Shown here one piece after another: positions 20,865 to 31,625 of a stretch of 64,000 nucleotides of DNA. A program made the position numbers and the translations under genes. The stretch lies in NCBI RefSeq assembly GCF_001949145.1, contig NW_019091424.1, positions 1,015,069 to 1,079,068 on the forward strand. Direction: 5' to 3'. The notes below the pieces were generated by a model. That model was not told the DNA's origin. It worked only from the letters and a program-made list of their open reading frames with translations, and did not search any database. This stretch comes from Acanthaster planci. Taxonomy: Eukaryota > Echinodermata > Asteroidea > Valvatida > Acanthasteridae. The number at the start of each line of letters is the position of its first letter. Position 1 is the stretch's first letter.

Positions 20865-21724
20865 AACTTGAATGATCATTACGTTGTCTGGAATTAATTT
20901 GTTCATTCCTGTTATCAAATTGTCATCCAGAAAACCTCCAAGAACACTTGATTTGGAATCCTGCACAAGCTGCTAATGAAGTACTTATAGGTGTAGAATC
21001 TGACTTATGAATCAAAGTCCATCAGGCCAGAAAAAAAGTCTCCGGTTTCTGATCAGGAGCTGGCTCCAAAAGTGGTGCGGCGACTCGACCTTTTTCTTTA
21101 ACCTGACCTTTTTGGGGGAAATATATGGTGTATGATAACACGCGATGTCCATCGTGACTGCCCCGCACTTTTACTGCTTGCAGCATTTTAAACTTTCCAT
21201 GCACACAGGACATAAGACCAGCTCGTTTGTCTTGTTCCCAGATGTAGATTTATTATACAGAAACGACATCATCCAAAAAAGAGTGCCCGACTAAATGTAT
21301 GAGGAACTGGAGGCACTTCCTTACTGCACATACCACTCAACCATACCGCATCAAAAACGCGTTAAAATTACACAGTAGCAGGACTCCAGTCGATTAAGCA
21401 AGTTTGGCAGCTTTGGCGTTGGCCTTTTACACCAAATAAAAAAAACTTTTCTTTTATTTTGCCAATGCACAGGTCTACAACGACTTGCGCTGACTAGAAC
21501 CTGGAGACTTTTTTGGGGGGGGGGCTTTACACCTTTAATTTTTGTTGCTTGCTCAAATGTAACAACTACAGCTATAGCTGTCGAATAACGCTGCTCTGTA
21601 CTGAGTGTTTTATTCATTCATTGAAATGTTATACTCATCTGATTTCTTTGAAAAAGTTTTACACAAAGACGATTGTTTCAATATATCTATTGTTTTTAAG
21701 CAAAGATCTGTAAATTAAAAGCAA

Positions 21725-22320
21725 AATCTGCCGGATTTTGTATCTTAAAGTGTAGCTGCATTGAACTTTTCTTCAGTACAATTTTTCTGCATCTTTGTAC
21801 TTTCCTTATGAAAACTCTTACACACTCCCATTGGGTTATATGCACTGAAAAGTGCACGTCTTTTAAACAATAAAAATTATCCATGTTTTACCGGACAACT
21901 GAGGGCGCCGTTGCTGTGAAGTCATCTAGGGAAGACATGGCTCAGTGCATAGGTATTTCTGTTCAAATTGTGAACCCGGAATTTACTAATTGATAACATT
22001 TCTGATAGAGGGATAGGTGGTATCTTATTGCTCTGCACATAAACAACAATGAATCAGCAAAAAAGAAAAAAAAATAGTCCAGGAAAATCTACAAAAACGT
22101 AGGACGTTTTTGTGTACAAACAAATGTAACATTGGGGCTTCTTCCTGAAATGACATCACAGTTTTGCTCATTAATATAAAAATACCTATTCGCATAAAAT
22201 CAAAAAGGTATTCAAATACTCTTTCAAATATTCAAAGTTTAAAATAAGGTTTACTGAGGCACAAAGGTGCACTTTGCAGGTTTGTAGTCAAAGACGTTGA
22301 TTGCGGCTGCCCTTTATCTC
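21725..22320 (+). repeat. Long direct repeat, copy 1
   Basis: It aligns with 27340-27920 in the same orientation: ACTGAAAAG, GAGGGCG-CGTTGCTG-GAAGTCATCTAGGG, CAGTGCATAG, TTATTGCT-CACATA-AAACAACAATG, CAATGTAACAT and GATTGCGGCTG-CCTT. I judge it roughly 70% identical. It is either an old transposon or a trace of local duplication. Confidence 0.65.
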
Positions 22321-22869
22321 TTAAAATTAAATTTGGCAGGAAATTGTTTGAGTCTGACATGAAGGTTCCGCGAAATGCTCCCACCACGGCCAGAAAATGG
22401 TTATCAACTCAGAACAACGGTTACCTCTAATTTTATAGCCCCACGTTAAAACACTGAGCGTTACAGCCGTTCAACGATACCCTCATTGGCTGAAATTTGG
22501 TAGTTTATTCTTCTGTCCAAAATTTTTTATTGTTTTGGTTATTATTTTTAGTGTTTTGAATGAAATGAGTAATTTTTGTGAATTTGAATGGTTTGGGTCC
22601 TAAGACCATTTAATTCAAATTATGTTAATAAACCAGAATATATAAAACGTGAATCAGAACTAAGCGGGCCTATGAGCAGACAAGGTCCGACAGATATTGA
22701 GTGTGCAGGTTGCCATTGGTGACGCAGACTTACCCCAAGTATAATTATGCGGTGGATGGGACCAGAACTGTTTAATAATTAAGAGAGTAGCACCTGCTTC
22801 AGACTTTGGAACCAAAATGGCTGTTCATATTATGCGTGCAGTACGGGCATGTAGCCAGCGGTGGTAGCA

Positions 22870-23170
22870 GGTCAATTTTTGCAAGTCCAAGTCAAGTCAC
22901 AAGTCAAAAAATTGATTGTTAATTAAACGAGTCACAAGAATAGCGACTCCAGTGCGACTTGAGTCCAAATCAAGTGACTCAGTCCACACGTGCCTGAAGC
23001 TATCATGTGCTAATCGGCAATTTGCATTGAAGCATAATACACTATTTGCTTCCAACAATTGCGATCCTCATATTGGATCTCTCTGTATACACAGCTCTGC
23101 GTTGGGCAGGGTTGTAGTTGAGACTGTATCCCAAGACCGACACAAAGACTCAAGCCTGAATTCAAGTCAC
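22870..23170. repeat. CAAGTC-rich repeat element
   Basis: It opens with CAAGTCCAAGTCAAGTCACA and closes with CTCAAGCCTGAATTCAAGTC; further GACTTGAGTCCAAATCAAGT words lie between. It looks like a non-autonomous element built of short related words. The boundaries are approximate. Confidence 0.45.
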
Positions 23171-24120
23171 TAGCTAATCTAATGAATTGCAACAAAAGCC
23201 CCCCCGTTAAGATCGTTCACCCTGTCAATTGTGAATGGACTTGGGAAAGGTCTTGCGAGCGATTTGGCTGTGAGCGATTTGGCAGAACTCAGCCAACGAA
23301 GTGGCAGGCCTTGGGATAAAACACACACAAGAACAACAACAGCAAATACTCAACAAACCACACCACAAACAAAGCTCGACACTCACACAAATAAACAATT
23401 CACCTTGAGAAACACATCAGATCAGTAAACAAACCAAGAATTGATGGAAAGATACAAGATAATAACCATAGAGAAGAATATTCATCACTTTTCCTTATAT
23501 CCAAGGTATTTGTTGCTGTTATCTCTGAATTTTTCTAGCTCTGTTTTGTCTGTTTGACATAATACAGTTATTTGATGACGCAATGCGCCTTGAACTGAAA
23601 CACTTCGTCATCGGTTAAAAAGAGCCATATTGGTCGGAAGTGCTTAATTTGTTTGTGAACCAGGAAAGCACAGTTCCTACCAAAGGAGAATGCGTTGCTA
23701 AGAAAACTGCGCCCTCTCTTGGTCCAGCTCGAGGCCTCTAGGAGGGCATGAATTTGCTGGGTGAACTGTGTTCGGTGACCTTAAAGCACTGACACAAAAT
23801 GCTGTCCTGACTGTTGTGGTTGCTGTATCGCAATAGTGCGCCCTCATGCGACTTGAAAAAATATTATTGCCTGAACAAGTGGACAAAGGAGGGATAATCT
23901 TTGAAATCAAAGATTTTGAAGCCAAGGTTCGGAATCTTCCTCGCTCTTCGATTATCTACTTTAGGTTCACTGGTTCTTACCACACAGTACCACCTGCGAG
24001 GCTAGGGATTGCCGTTAATAATTTCCATTAATTGTTGGAGAAATATTAACGCTGGCGCATTGTTGCTTGACAAGATAAAAACTCAATTCTGTTCACGGAA
24101 GACCGAGACGACGAAAGACC

Positions 24121-24960
24121 ATGGCTGTGTTTAAAAAGCTCTTCATTCTCGTGTTAGTAAGGGTGATTTATTTTGCCAATGTTTCCACTTTGCATTTATA
24201 CCACAAAACAAATTAACAACACTGTCAATAAAGGACATTACTCCAGGATTTCTCGTTGTGTTATGATAATCCGCAGTTTGTTCACATTTAATCTGACTCA
24301 TCGAGGTACTGGCTTTTTGTCCTTTGTCAGATACTGGCTGATGTTTTTTCACGTCCAAAAATAATGATCATCATTCAGTCTTGTGCTGGTTGTGGTTCAT
24401 TAGAACACTATTATTGAATAAGAACAATGTAGAGTTTTTACTTGACAACTCTTCAATCTGCAAAACACTGGGTTTCACTTTATGCCATAAAACTATGCTC
24501 ACTTCCGGGAATATTAAAATCACCATTAGAAATTGTTAATAATATTTACTTGTTTAAAGAAAAAAAACAAGTTCAAAGAGCAGATGACTAAGATTTTAGA
24601 AGTAAATTCTTATCTATGGTGTTTTTCGAAATCAATTGGAAACCTCACCAGCGCTGCGTCTGACACTTCTAATGTGTATTACCATTTATTAATAAAACGA
24701 ATATTCGATGGAACTGCAGCAGGGCATCTCATCTATAGCTTTACAAAGCTATCAAACCTCGATTGTGCACTCCACAATGATTGAAAAGTTTCCTCTGGAT
24801 GCCAACTCATCCGCAAATCCGTCGCAGTGAAAAATCACTCATCACTGGGATGAATTTATGAATATTCGAAGAGCTGTAATTATTGTAATGAACGCAAATC
24901 ACTGCACAATGTCATAGGCTTTCATTACAGGGAGGCCTAGCTGCGTCAGCAAGTCCATCT
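24121..24960 (+). other. Weak candidate: start of a secreted-protein gene
   Basis: An ATG in GACCATGGCTG begins MAVFKKLFILVL and meets a donor (GTAAGG). A 30-nt stretch at 24931-24960, framed by TTTCATTACAG and GTGAGT, would add GGLAASASPS in frame and complete a signal-peptide-like sequence. I found no third exon, so this may be chance. Confidence 0.22.
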
Positions 24961-25120
24961 GTGAGTTTCACCAGTTTCGGGAAAAGAATTTCCTTACGAG
25001 GAAAAAGTTTTCGCTAATGTTACGAGGTTTCGCTAATGTTACAAACATCAAATGTCACAAAACAGTACAATATCAAAAGCAGACAACCCGAAATCAAATT
25101 TCGGGCGAAGGGAGGGAAAC

Positions 25121-25256
25121 GAATGGCCAGTTCGGTATTTGAACAGTGCATGCCCAGCACGAGGCTGTTCATGGGCATAGTAGTGCGCGCGCACACGATA
25201 GTCTGTCCAATCAGCCCACGCTTTGTCCCCGAAATGAAATACCGAACAGGCTCATT
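25121..25256. mobile_element. TTCGGTATTT-family MITE, copy 2
   Basis: The ends AATGGCCAGTTCGGTATTT and, reverse complemented, CAATGAGCCTGTTCGGTATT are near-identical terminal inverted repeats. 136 bp, non-coding. Confidence 0.8.
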
Positions 25257-25391
25257 GTGGCCAACCAAGAACAACAGTTTGAACTGAGACGAAACTCTTT
25301 GAGTTTATATTCCTAGTAAACTGGATGTTTTCATTGAAGTACTTGGGTTTGCCAGCCCCATTTTCACTGTGCATGACTATGCATTGATATA

Positions 25392-25397
25392 TTTATT
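25392..25397 (-). terminator. AATAAA polyadenylation signal of Ly6-like gene B
   Basis: A canonical hexamer on the minus strand about 107 nt after the stop. Confidence 0.6.
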
Positions 25398-25503
25398 CTT
25401 CCTTTAAGGCTCATGAAGTTTATTGTTTGTTTGGGTTTTTTTAAAGGTTGTTCTTGGTTGTGTAGCGCTGATTCGAAACCCTCCCCTCGAACCTTTCGCT
25501 CCT

Positions 25504-25713
25504 CTAAAGCCAGAGCGCCGCAGTCACCGTCGCGACGAGCGCGACGAGGTTCAGCCCCAGGAGACTGGCACTGTTGCAGTTGGCTTTGTCGCAAAAGCAA
25601 GTTTTGATATCGTTCTTGTCGGTTGCACATTCCCCGCTCTTTCCCCCTGCGGCTTTCTTTATCGTATCGTCGGCACACCCCGCTATGAGGAGGACATCCG
25701 ACTTCAGCTTGCG
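25504..25713 (-). CDS. Ly6-like gene B exon 3
   Basis: An excellent acceptor (TCTTTCTTCCTCGGATTTTAG region, 25714) precedes RKLKSDVLLIAGCADDTIKK. The exon encodes five of the ten mature cysteines, CFCDKANCN and the hydrophobic tail to TAG. Confidence 0.87.
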   Translation of the reverse strand, partial: RKLKSDVLLIAGCADDTIKKAAGGKSGECATDKNDIKTCFCDKANCNSASLLGLNLVALVATVTAALWL

Positions 25714-28700
25714 CTAAAATCCGAGGAAGAAAGAGAACAAAGAAATTTGGCCACCATACAAACACAGAGTCGAAGCTTTCGGGTCCCGCGTGTGAAAAGT
25801 TTTGTCCCACTTCGAACGTGTAATTTCACTGTCAATACGAAAGGCCGTTCATTTTACTGGCCATCCTCCAGGCAAACGCTTTCAAGACCAAACAGAATAA
25901 AAACTTCTGGTTAATGCCGTTATACTTTGTCATGTCCCCCTTTCCCCCAACATGGCAATCCCCCGAATAAAAATCGTCTAGTTAACTACCTGTCTCCGTG
26001 ATCGGGAAAGAAATAATTGCCAAGTTTTACGCTTGAGGACCAGTTGTGGAAGATGCATGCTTTCGTGAAGCTTTCCAGAAAATTTTGTGTGACATGACAT
26101 TTAGGTCAATCTTTCCAAGTTTTGTAAGTCGCCAACGTACGCTTGTTTTTAAGTGGTTGAAAACCAACCACATTTTGTATTCTTAAAAGCTGTCATTTCT
26201 TCAAATATTCCAACTTCAGAATCTCAATGCGTTGTTAGATCGATTTCTACATCATTTATAATCATTTCTTTTTTCATACATTTCTCCATTTTCAAAAACT
26301 TTTTAACAAGGTGTCCAAATAACTTTTGCAAAACAAGTGAAAAGACGACCTAGCGCAAGTAACCTTTTCGAAGCCGACTTGTTGCTGTTGATAAATTATA
26401 GCTCTTTTTACCAAATAATAAATCTAAAAAAAAATAATTGATCGGACAGTAATTTCTACGCCCCATGACATCAAACTTTTGGTGCCCCTACCATTCTGCA
26501 ATTACTTTGTGCAAACAACAACAAAATGAGTTTAGAGATGCCCACTTAACATGATGGAAATACAGCAAGTAGTACGTACATAACATCCAAGATTTACAGG
26601 GGCGGTACAAGGCTGCTTGGTTTTATCAAAGGCCAGTGTTGCACAGCCCACTCCAAGGTCGCAGGTTTCACATGTCGCGACCGTAGCAAAACTGCATTCT
26701 AAAGAAATAGGATGAAATAAATATCAATGATGCAGGATAAAATGGCTTATTCTGCTTTAAGGTCGATTTGAAATTCGTAAAATAGTCTGCAGTGTTACCA
26801 ACTAGCATTTGGTATGTATGCATTACTTTGCCATGTCGTTATTTGTGCGTTATGGTGGGGTGGACTCTCAACTTTCTTTATTCTGGCTTGATGAAAAAAG
26901 TAGGGCCTATAAGTACAGGCTAACACTAAAAGGAACTTTAAATCGATGGTTTCAGAGAGTAATATGGATTAAGACAAAGATTTGATCTGAAAGAAATACT
27001 CTAAACATAGCAAATCAAGTTTGCTCTCGGATTGATAGAAAATGATCCATCTTTTCACCAGCCCTCTGGCAAACAAAGCGACAGTAGGGCAGCCCGCAAG
27101 CCAACTAGGCTCCCCTTTAAGCTAGCCAGTGACGCCACATACGCCATGACCAGCAAGCTACCAGCTAACAACCCAGTCAGCAGGCAAGACAGCCTACCAG
27201 TCAGCCAGACAGGCAGTCGTCTAGCTAGCTATGACGCTTTCACTTCGACAAAATCAACCGACGAAACTTTCATTAAACTAACTGACACACTAACGTAACC
27301 CACCTATTCCAAAATACAGACTCAGTTAGTTACTGACAGATATGTTTATCCGCTTGAATGTGCAGATGCAATGAATTTTACTTAGGCACAATTTTCTGAA
27401 ACGCTAGACTCTTCTTCATTGTATGAAAACGTCTTTACACTCCTGGTTGGTTAAATACACTGAAAAGAACATTTTTGGAAATTTTAAAATTATCTGTGTT
27501 GTTCTGAACAACGGAGGGCGGTGTTGCTGGGAAGTCATCTAGGGGAGACATTGTTCAGTGCATAGTTTTTGTCTTTTCAAATTGAAAAGTCAGAATTTAC
27601 TTACTGAAAACATATCTGATAAAGGGGTTAATGCGTGCTTATTGCTACACATACAAACAACAATGCAACAAAGAGAAGAAAATGTAGTCAAACAAAATTT
27701 ACAAAACTGCAGGACTTTTTCATGTATTAACCAATGTAACATAGAGGGATGACATCATAGTTTTGCCCTTGAATATGGAAATACTCAGGAGTATAAAACC
27801 AACATAGGAGTAAAATACCCTCAGAAATAGTGAAACAAAAGTTGAAAATAAGTTTCACTAAGCCACAAGAATGACTTTCAAAGATTTGTAATAAACCAAT
27901 TGATTACAGCTATCCTTGAATAACCACCATTGTGGCTATCCAATGAACGACTGATACGTTAACCATTACCAACTAATGATTGATTGAATCAGCCTTGTTT
28001 CATCTAAAAATTCACAAATCGACCCTGAGTATGCTTCAATCATGTTGACCACAACTAAATCACCTGACCAGATAATATTCAAACGCTGATTTTTTGAACA
28101 ACTGACATTCAATTTCAGACAGTTGGGGCAAAAAGTTTACAGACATCTGATAGAACAAAAACAGAATTTCACAACTTCCTTCGTTCCTATCAACTTGTCT
28201 TTCTTGGGGACAGACAAGTTGGGTCTCTACTTGATGTACATGCTGTGAGCGTCAATAAAACACACCCAAAGACGTATGATTCATATTTATATTAACCAAA
28301 AAAAAAATTCAACTTTCACCTACTCCAACCCTAATATTTAGTGCCACTTTCGGCGTTTTATGTCACGTCTCAGTCATGGTAGCAGTGGACCACTTTCTGA
28401 AGTGTTTTTGAGGGAAAATGAGGGGGTGGATGTAAATTTCACGAAATGATTTTTCAGAAATATTCACATTTGAACCATAATAAATATCTCTGAGTAGTTT
28501 CAGTACACACTATGAACATCAAGTTGTCTGACCTCGTAAAGAAACAAAAAATTGGCAAAACTATTTCAAACAGCTAAAAACTGAGGAAAACTGTTTTCTA
28601 CCAAGTGTATGTAAACGTTTTGCCCCAACTTTATGTTGTATCAATCCAGAGAAAGTTTCTTACAAAAGCAGCTACAGTTGTAGGATATAGAGACAGCTGA

Positions 28701-29127
28701 CTATGCTGTGGCGTATCCAGCGGGGGGGGGAGGCAAGTCCCCCTGGGATTTCTTTTATACAGAGAATACTTCATTGGTAAGAAATTAATCAGAATATTTA
28801 TTTATCAAATATTAGCACCAGAACCCTAGGACAACAACACCAAACAACTAAAAGCAAGGATGTCGGGACCGCGAGTAAGGCTTTTGAGTTTTTCCCACCA
28901 ACATCATATTAGATGAGCCCAAAGCCGCATTCACTTTTGAATCTGCCCCTTTATACTAAGCTGGATACGCCACTGTGACTCTGGTATATATTATATAACT
29001 CTATACGCATTTTTAATTAATGAGCAGTAGTTTTTAATCAGCGTTAAATGTAAGCATTTCCATTTTTTTTTCAAGGAAACTTACTAATGGAAAGGGCAAC
29101 AACCAAAACAAGGCACAGGATCTTCAT
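25504..29127 (-). CDS. GPI-anchored three-finger (Ly6/quiver-like) protein, 123 aa
   Basis: Three exons (29127-29085, 26698-26580, 25713-25504) give 372 nt in frame. Residues 1-19 form a signal peptide (MKILCLVLVVALSI, then KCSFA). The mature part has ten cysteines in three-finger order: CETC, then single cysteines in DLGVGC, KQPC, LGCY, IAGC and SGEC, then the closing CFCDKANCN. Residues 105-123 (LLGLNLVALVATVTAALWL) are a GPI-type tail. The spacing is closer to the insect sleepless/quiver group than to gene A of this window. Two phase-0 donors exist for exon 2; I chose GTACGT after GGATGTTAT because it keeps the Cys that the fold needs. It is convergent with gene A. The longest open frames over its exons are the wrong ones. 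Confidence 0.82.
26580..26698 (-). CDS. Ly6-like gene B exon 2
   Basis: Acceptor CTATTTCTTTAG; it reads CSFATVATCETCDLGVGC and on to KTKQPCTAPVNLGCY, then donor GTACGT (phase 0). An alternative donor (GTAAAT) 18 nt earlier would drop Cys53. Confidence 0.82.
27340..27920 (+). repeat. Long direct repeat, copy 2 (inside Ly6-like gene B intron)
   Basis: Partner of 21725-22320, with shared blocks such as GGAAGTCATCTAGGG, TTATTGCTACACATACAAAC and ACCAATGTAACAT. Confidence 0.65.
28121..28630. mobile_element. Non-autonomous Tc1/mariner-type element
   Basis: Terminal inverted repeats of 25 nt: left AGTTGGGGCAAAAAGTTTAC and AGACA, right in reverse complement AGTTGGGGCAAAACGTTTAC and ATACA. The AAGTTTACATACAC-type end is characteristic of Tc1-like elements related to Sleeping Beauty. 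No transposase frame remains in the 510 bp. Confidence 0.7.
28706..28975. mobile_element. MITE with GTGGCGTATCCAGC ends
   Basis: The left end CTGTGGCGTATCCAGC and the reverse-complemented right end CAGTGGCGTATCCAGC match at 15 of 16 positions. 270 bp, non-coding, in intron 1 of Ly6-like gene B. Confidence 0.75.
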
Positions 29128-29153
29128 GATGTGGTGAAGAGTTGCTTGGTGTT
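29085..29153 (-). CDS. Ly6-like gene B exon 1 (signal peptide)
   Basis: The ATG at 29127-29125 follows CACCACATC; the exon ends CCATTA at donor GTAAGT (phase 1). The acceptor is GAG or GTCAG just upstream, so the 5' edge (29153 or 29158) is uncertain. Confidence 0.8.
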
Positions 29154-29623
29154 CTGACCTCAGAGAGTAAATTGAGGGAGAAGGAGGTGCTGAAAATTTA
29201 ACCAAGTGGGACATAAAATATACAAGTTGAAAAAAAGTCCAAAGAGGACGTGCGTTTTTACGAAACAAAATAGATCATTCAGTAGATAGCAACATAGGCC
29301 TACAACAGAAAAATGACAGTAACCAATGAAAAAATAAATAATGTTGAAGCAGAAAAGTGAACTCCTCAGGAAAAAACTCAAATCGTACGACAGTATCTAA
29401 TTGTTATTTCAAATCCAAAAGCTTGATATTTCTGAGAAAGTGGTATGCTCCAAATTCATGTCGCTAATCCGATAGTCTTAGAACTACCAAAGTCGCCACG
29501 GAGGGAAAAAAAAAGAAAGACGAGAAAATTTCCTACACATTTTAGTGCGGGGTAGTTCTTTTTATATTTTCGACAAAGAATAATATAATCTTATGTTTTT
29601 AGAAGGGAAAATGCTAATCCTAC

Positions 29624-29658
29624 CTTATATGCTGCTTTCTAGGCAAGTCCACGGACTG
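29624..29658 (-). other. Ly6-like gene B noncoding first exon
   Basis: About 30 nt between the expected start site downstream of the TATA box and a donor (CATATAAG, GTAGGA). It would splice to the acceptor just before the start codon exon. Confidence 0.5.
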
Positions 29659-29681
29659 ATGTCAAATGCCCAGTGTTAGGA

Positions 29682-29690
29682 TTTTATATA
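29682..29690 (-). promoter_or_regulatory. TATA box of Ly6-like gene B
   Basis: TATATAAAA on the minus strand, at the right distance for transcription to start near 29658 and cover the short noncoding exon. Confidence 0.6.
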
Positions 29691-31449
29691 CATTCTGATC
29701 AGGGGCCCCACCCTCACTCTGATTGGCGGGACACTGGATGGCATGACTGACGTCACAGGATTTCAAAGTGTCATTTTTTACTACCTAATTGGGCTGCATC
29801 CAAATCTCCTGTCTAGAGCTAGGTCTAAGCCTTCGCTACATTGGATATACGCAAGGACAGGCAGACAAAAGACGTAGTCGTAGCCTCTGACACGGCTTAA
29901 CCCTCCAAACGTTAATCATTCACATGCTTGTCAGACAATCAGTCTGTTTCTACATCATGGCAACCTTGCTGCGTAAGCTGCTGGCAAGGTTGAGTCAGTG
30001 CTGAAATTAATTTTTACAAATATTTTCCTCTGCCTTTTCCGTTTCTCAATCAGTGACGTTCTGCAAATGGGGTATTTGTTTTTGGCATGAGCACTGGAAA
30101 CTTTGTGCTTTCCACCCGTGCACAATTTTAAAAGAAACTTTATGGACTGGGGCGCATGGATGGAACCAGAAACCGAGACGTCTGGTCAAACTGGTCTTTT
30201 TTATTTTTATTAATTTATTTTTGTAGCAGCTGGCTCTCTGCTTGCTGGCTGGCTGGCTAGTTGGCCAGCCACATGGTATGGTTGTTGGAGCAGCTGACTT
30301 GTTATCTTCATGGGTGGCTGGCCAGCTGACCCCCCCCCAGCTGACTGAATTGCTTCCTTTCCAGTCTGTGCCCTTTTTTGTTGATTATACATTTCTACGG
30401 GAGCAAATTGCTCTCCAAGAGGCTGCATGAACCTGTCGATTCAAACAATGTGAACAAATCTGTTATTAGCTCCCAACACAATGAAACGAGGGCAAAAAAT
30501 AAAAGGATTTTATAGACAATTTATTAGCAAACTTTAGAAATATATAGCTACATAGTTAACCCACCTTTTCTGTATCTGATGAAAACAAAGAGGCTTGATT
30601 ATCTAAGACCGAAGATCCGTAATAATCACGAGTCGGGATGACGTGTTTTCAGTCCTGAACCCTTGAACCTGCTTTCGTCAAATATTAACTAGTTTAACTA
30701 CGGGTTTAATATTTCTGGGCCAGGGTCATGGAATAAACGCTTCGTACTTTGCAGCATCGCCGTTCATAGTTCGCATTACCGCAGTATTTTCCCAACCCAA
30801 TGTGCCTACTATAAACAGGCAATGGGCTCCGCAGGACCACCGTTACAAGGAAGCAAATTTGAAGAAGAATACAGAATTGCAAATTTCGAGGTTTGTTTCC
30901 TTTCCTTCCATTGCACGGCATTTAAAAAGCGAAGAACGTGGCATAACTCCCACAGAGAAGCCATAAATGGTTACAGAAAAATCTCCACAATTTTGGGCCC
31001 TCCAACAAAATTTTTCACCTTTCCTTTGGAACGGAGTTGCTTCGAACAACAACACGTGGTCTTTTCATGCCACTCCCGAATGGTCATCAACGGCATTTCA
31101 TTACCTGTTAATTGGTAAACGCTATGAGCATAATTCCATAAGTAATTTAACAATACTGTGATATACATGGATATACAGGACGAAACGTAAGGCTGGCAAT
31201 GCCATAAATTATCGGTAACACCTGTTATTTGAAATAATTGAAATTCAGATATGATTCAGTGTCAGATATCAAAATAACTACCCCTTTTTACATTCATAGC
31301 CGCATTGAAATTTGAAAAGCTGTTGGTAATATATCACTACAGCCCCGAAATGCAAATACAGGGCCATCTGTTTTAAGTTTTTGCAGTTAGTATTAAAAAC
31401 ATTTTGTGTCAGTATTAACTAAGTGGAGGTGGGCTGGCCATCCAGCCCA

Positions 31450-31625
31450 GAGAGAACAATGACATGTGCTCGAATAGCGCATGTCTATTATGAGGCGCGT
31501 CCGAGGTCATTCAGACGTGCGTACAGGGCAAGGGTCTACCCTTATCAGCGCGGCCCTACGCTGACTCGCGCGCGTGCTTTATTCCAGAATGAATTGGCTG
31601 CTTTGAAATACCGAACAGGTTCATT
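31450..31625. mobile_element. TTCGGTATTT-family MITE, copy 3 (left end decayed)
   Basis: The right terminal repeat AAATACCGAACAGGTTCATT at 31607-31626 is well kept. The interior is GC-rich as in the other copies; the left end is diverged and its position is approximate. Confidence 0.5.

Larger units (their letters stand above)
20865..25503. other. Intergenic region between convergent Ly6-like genes
   Basis: It holds one copy of a 580-bp repeat (21725-22320), a CAAGTC-rich element (22870-23170), MITE copy 2 (25121-25256) and a weak plus-strand signal-peptide candidate (24121-24960). The nearest plus-strand AATAAA after gene A is at 21435-21440, about 570 nt past its stop. Confidence 0.5.

Noticed and set aside
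25364-25914. Long open frames of 148 and 163 codons on both strands
   Set aside because: They are shadows over exon 3 of Ly6-like gene B, whose real frame gives the CFCDKANCN motif and a GPI tail.
27030-27300. 88-codon frame rich in Ala, Ser and Thr
   Set aside because: It comes from degenerate CAGC/CCAG low-complexity DNA within an intron of gene B.
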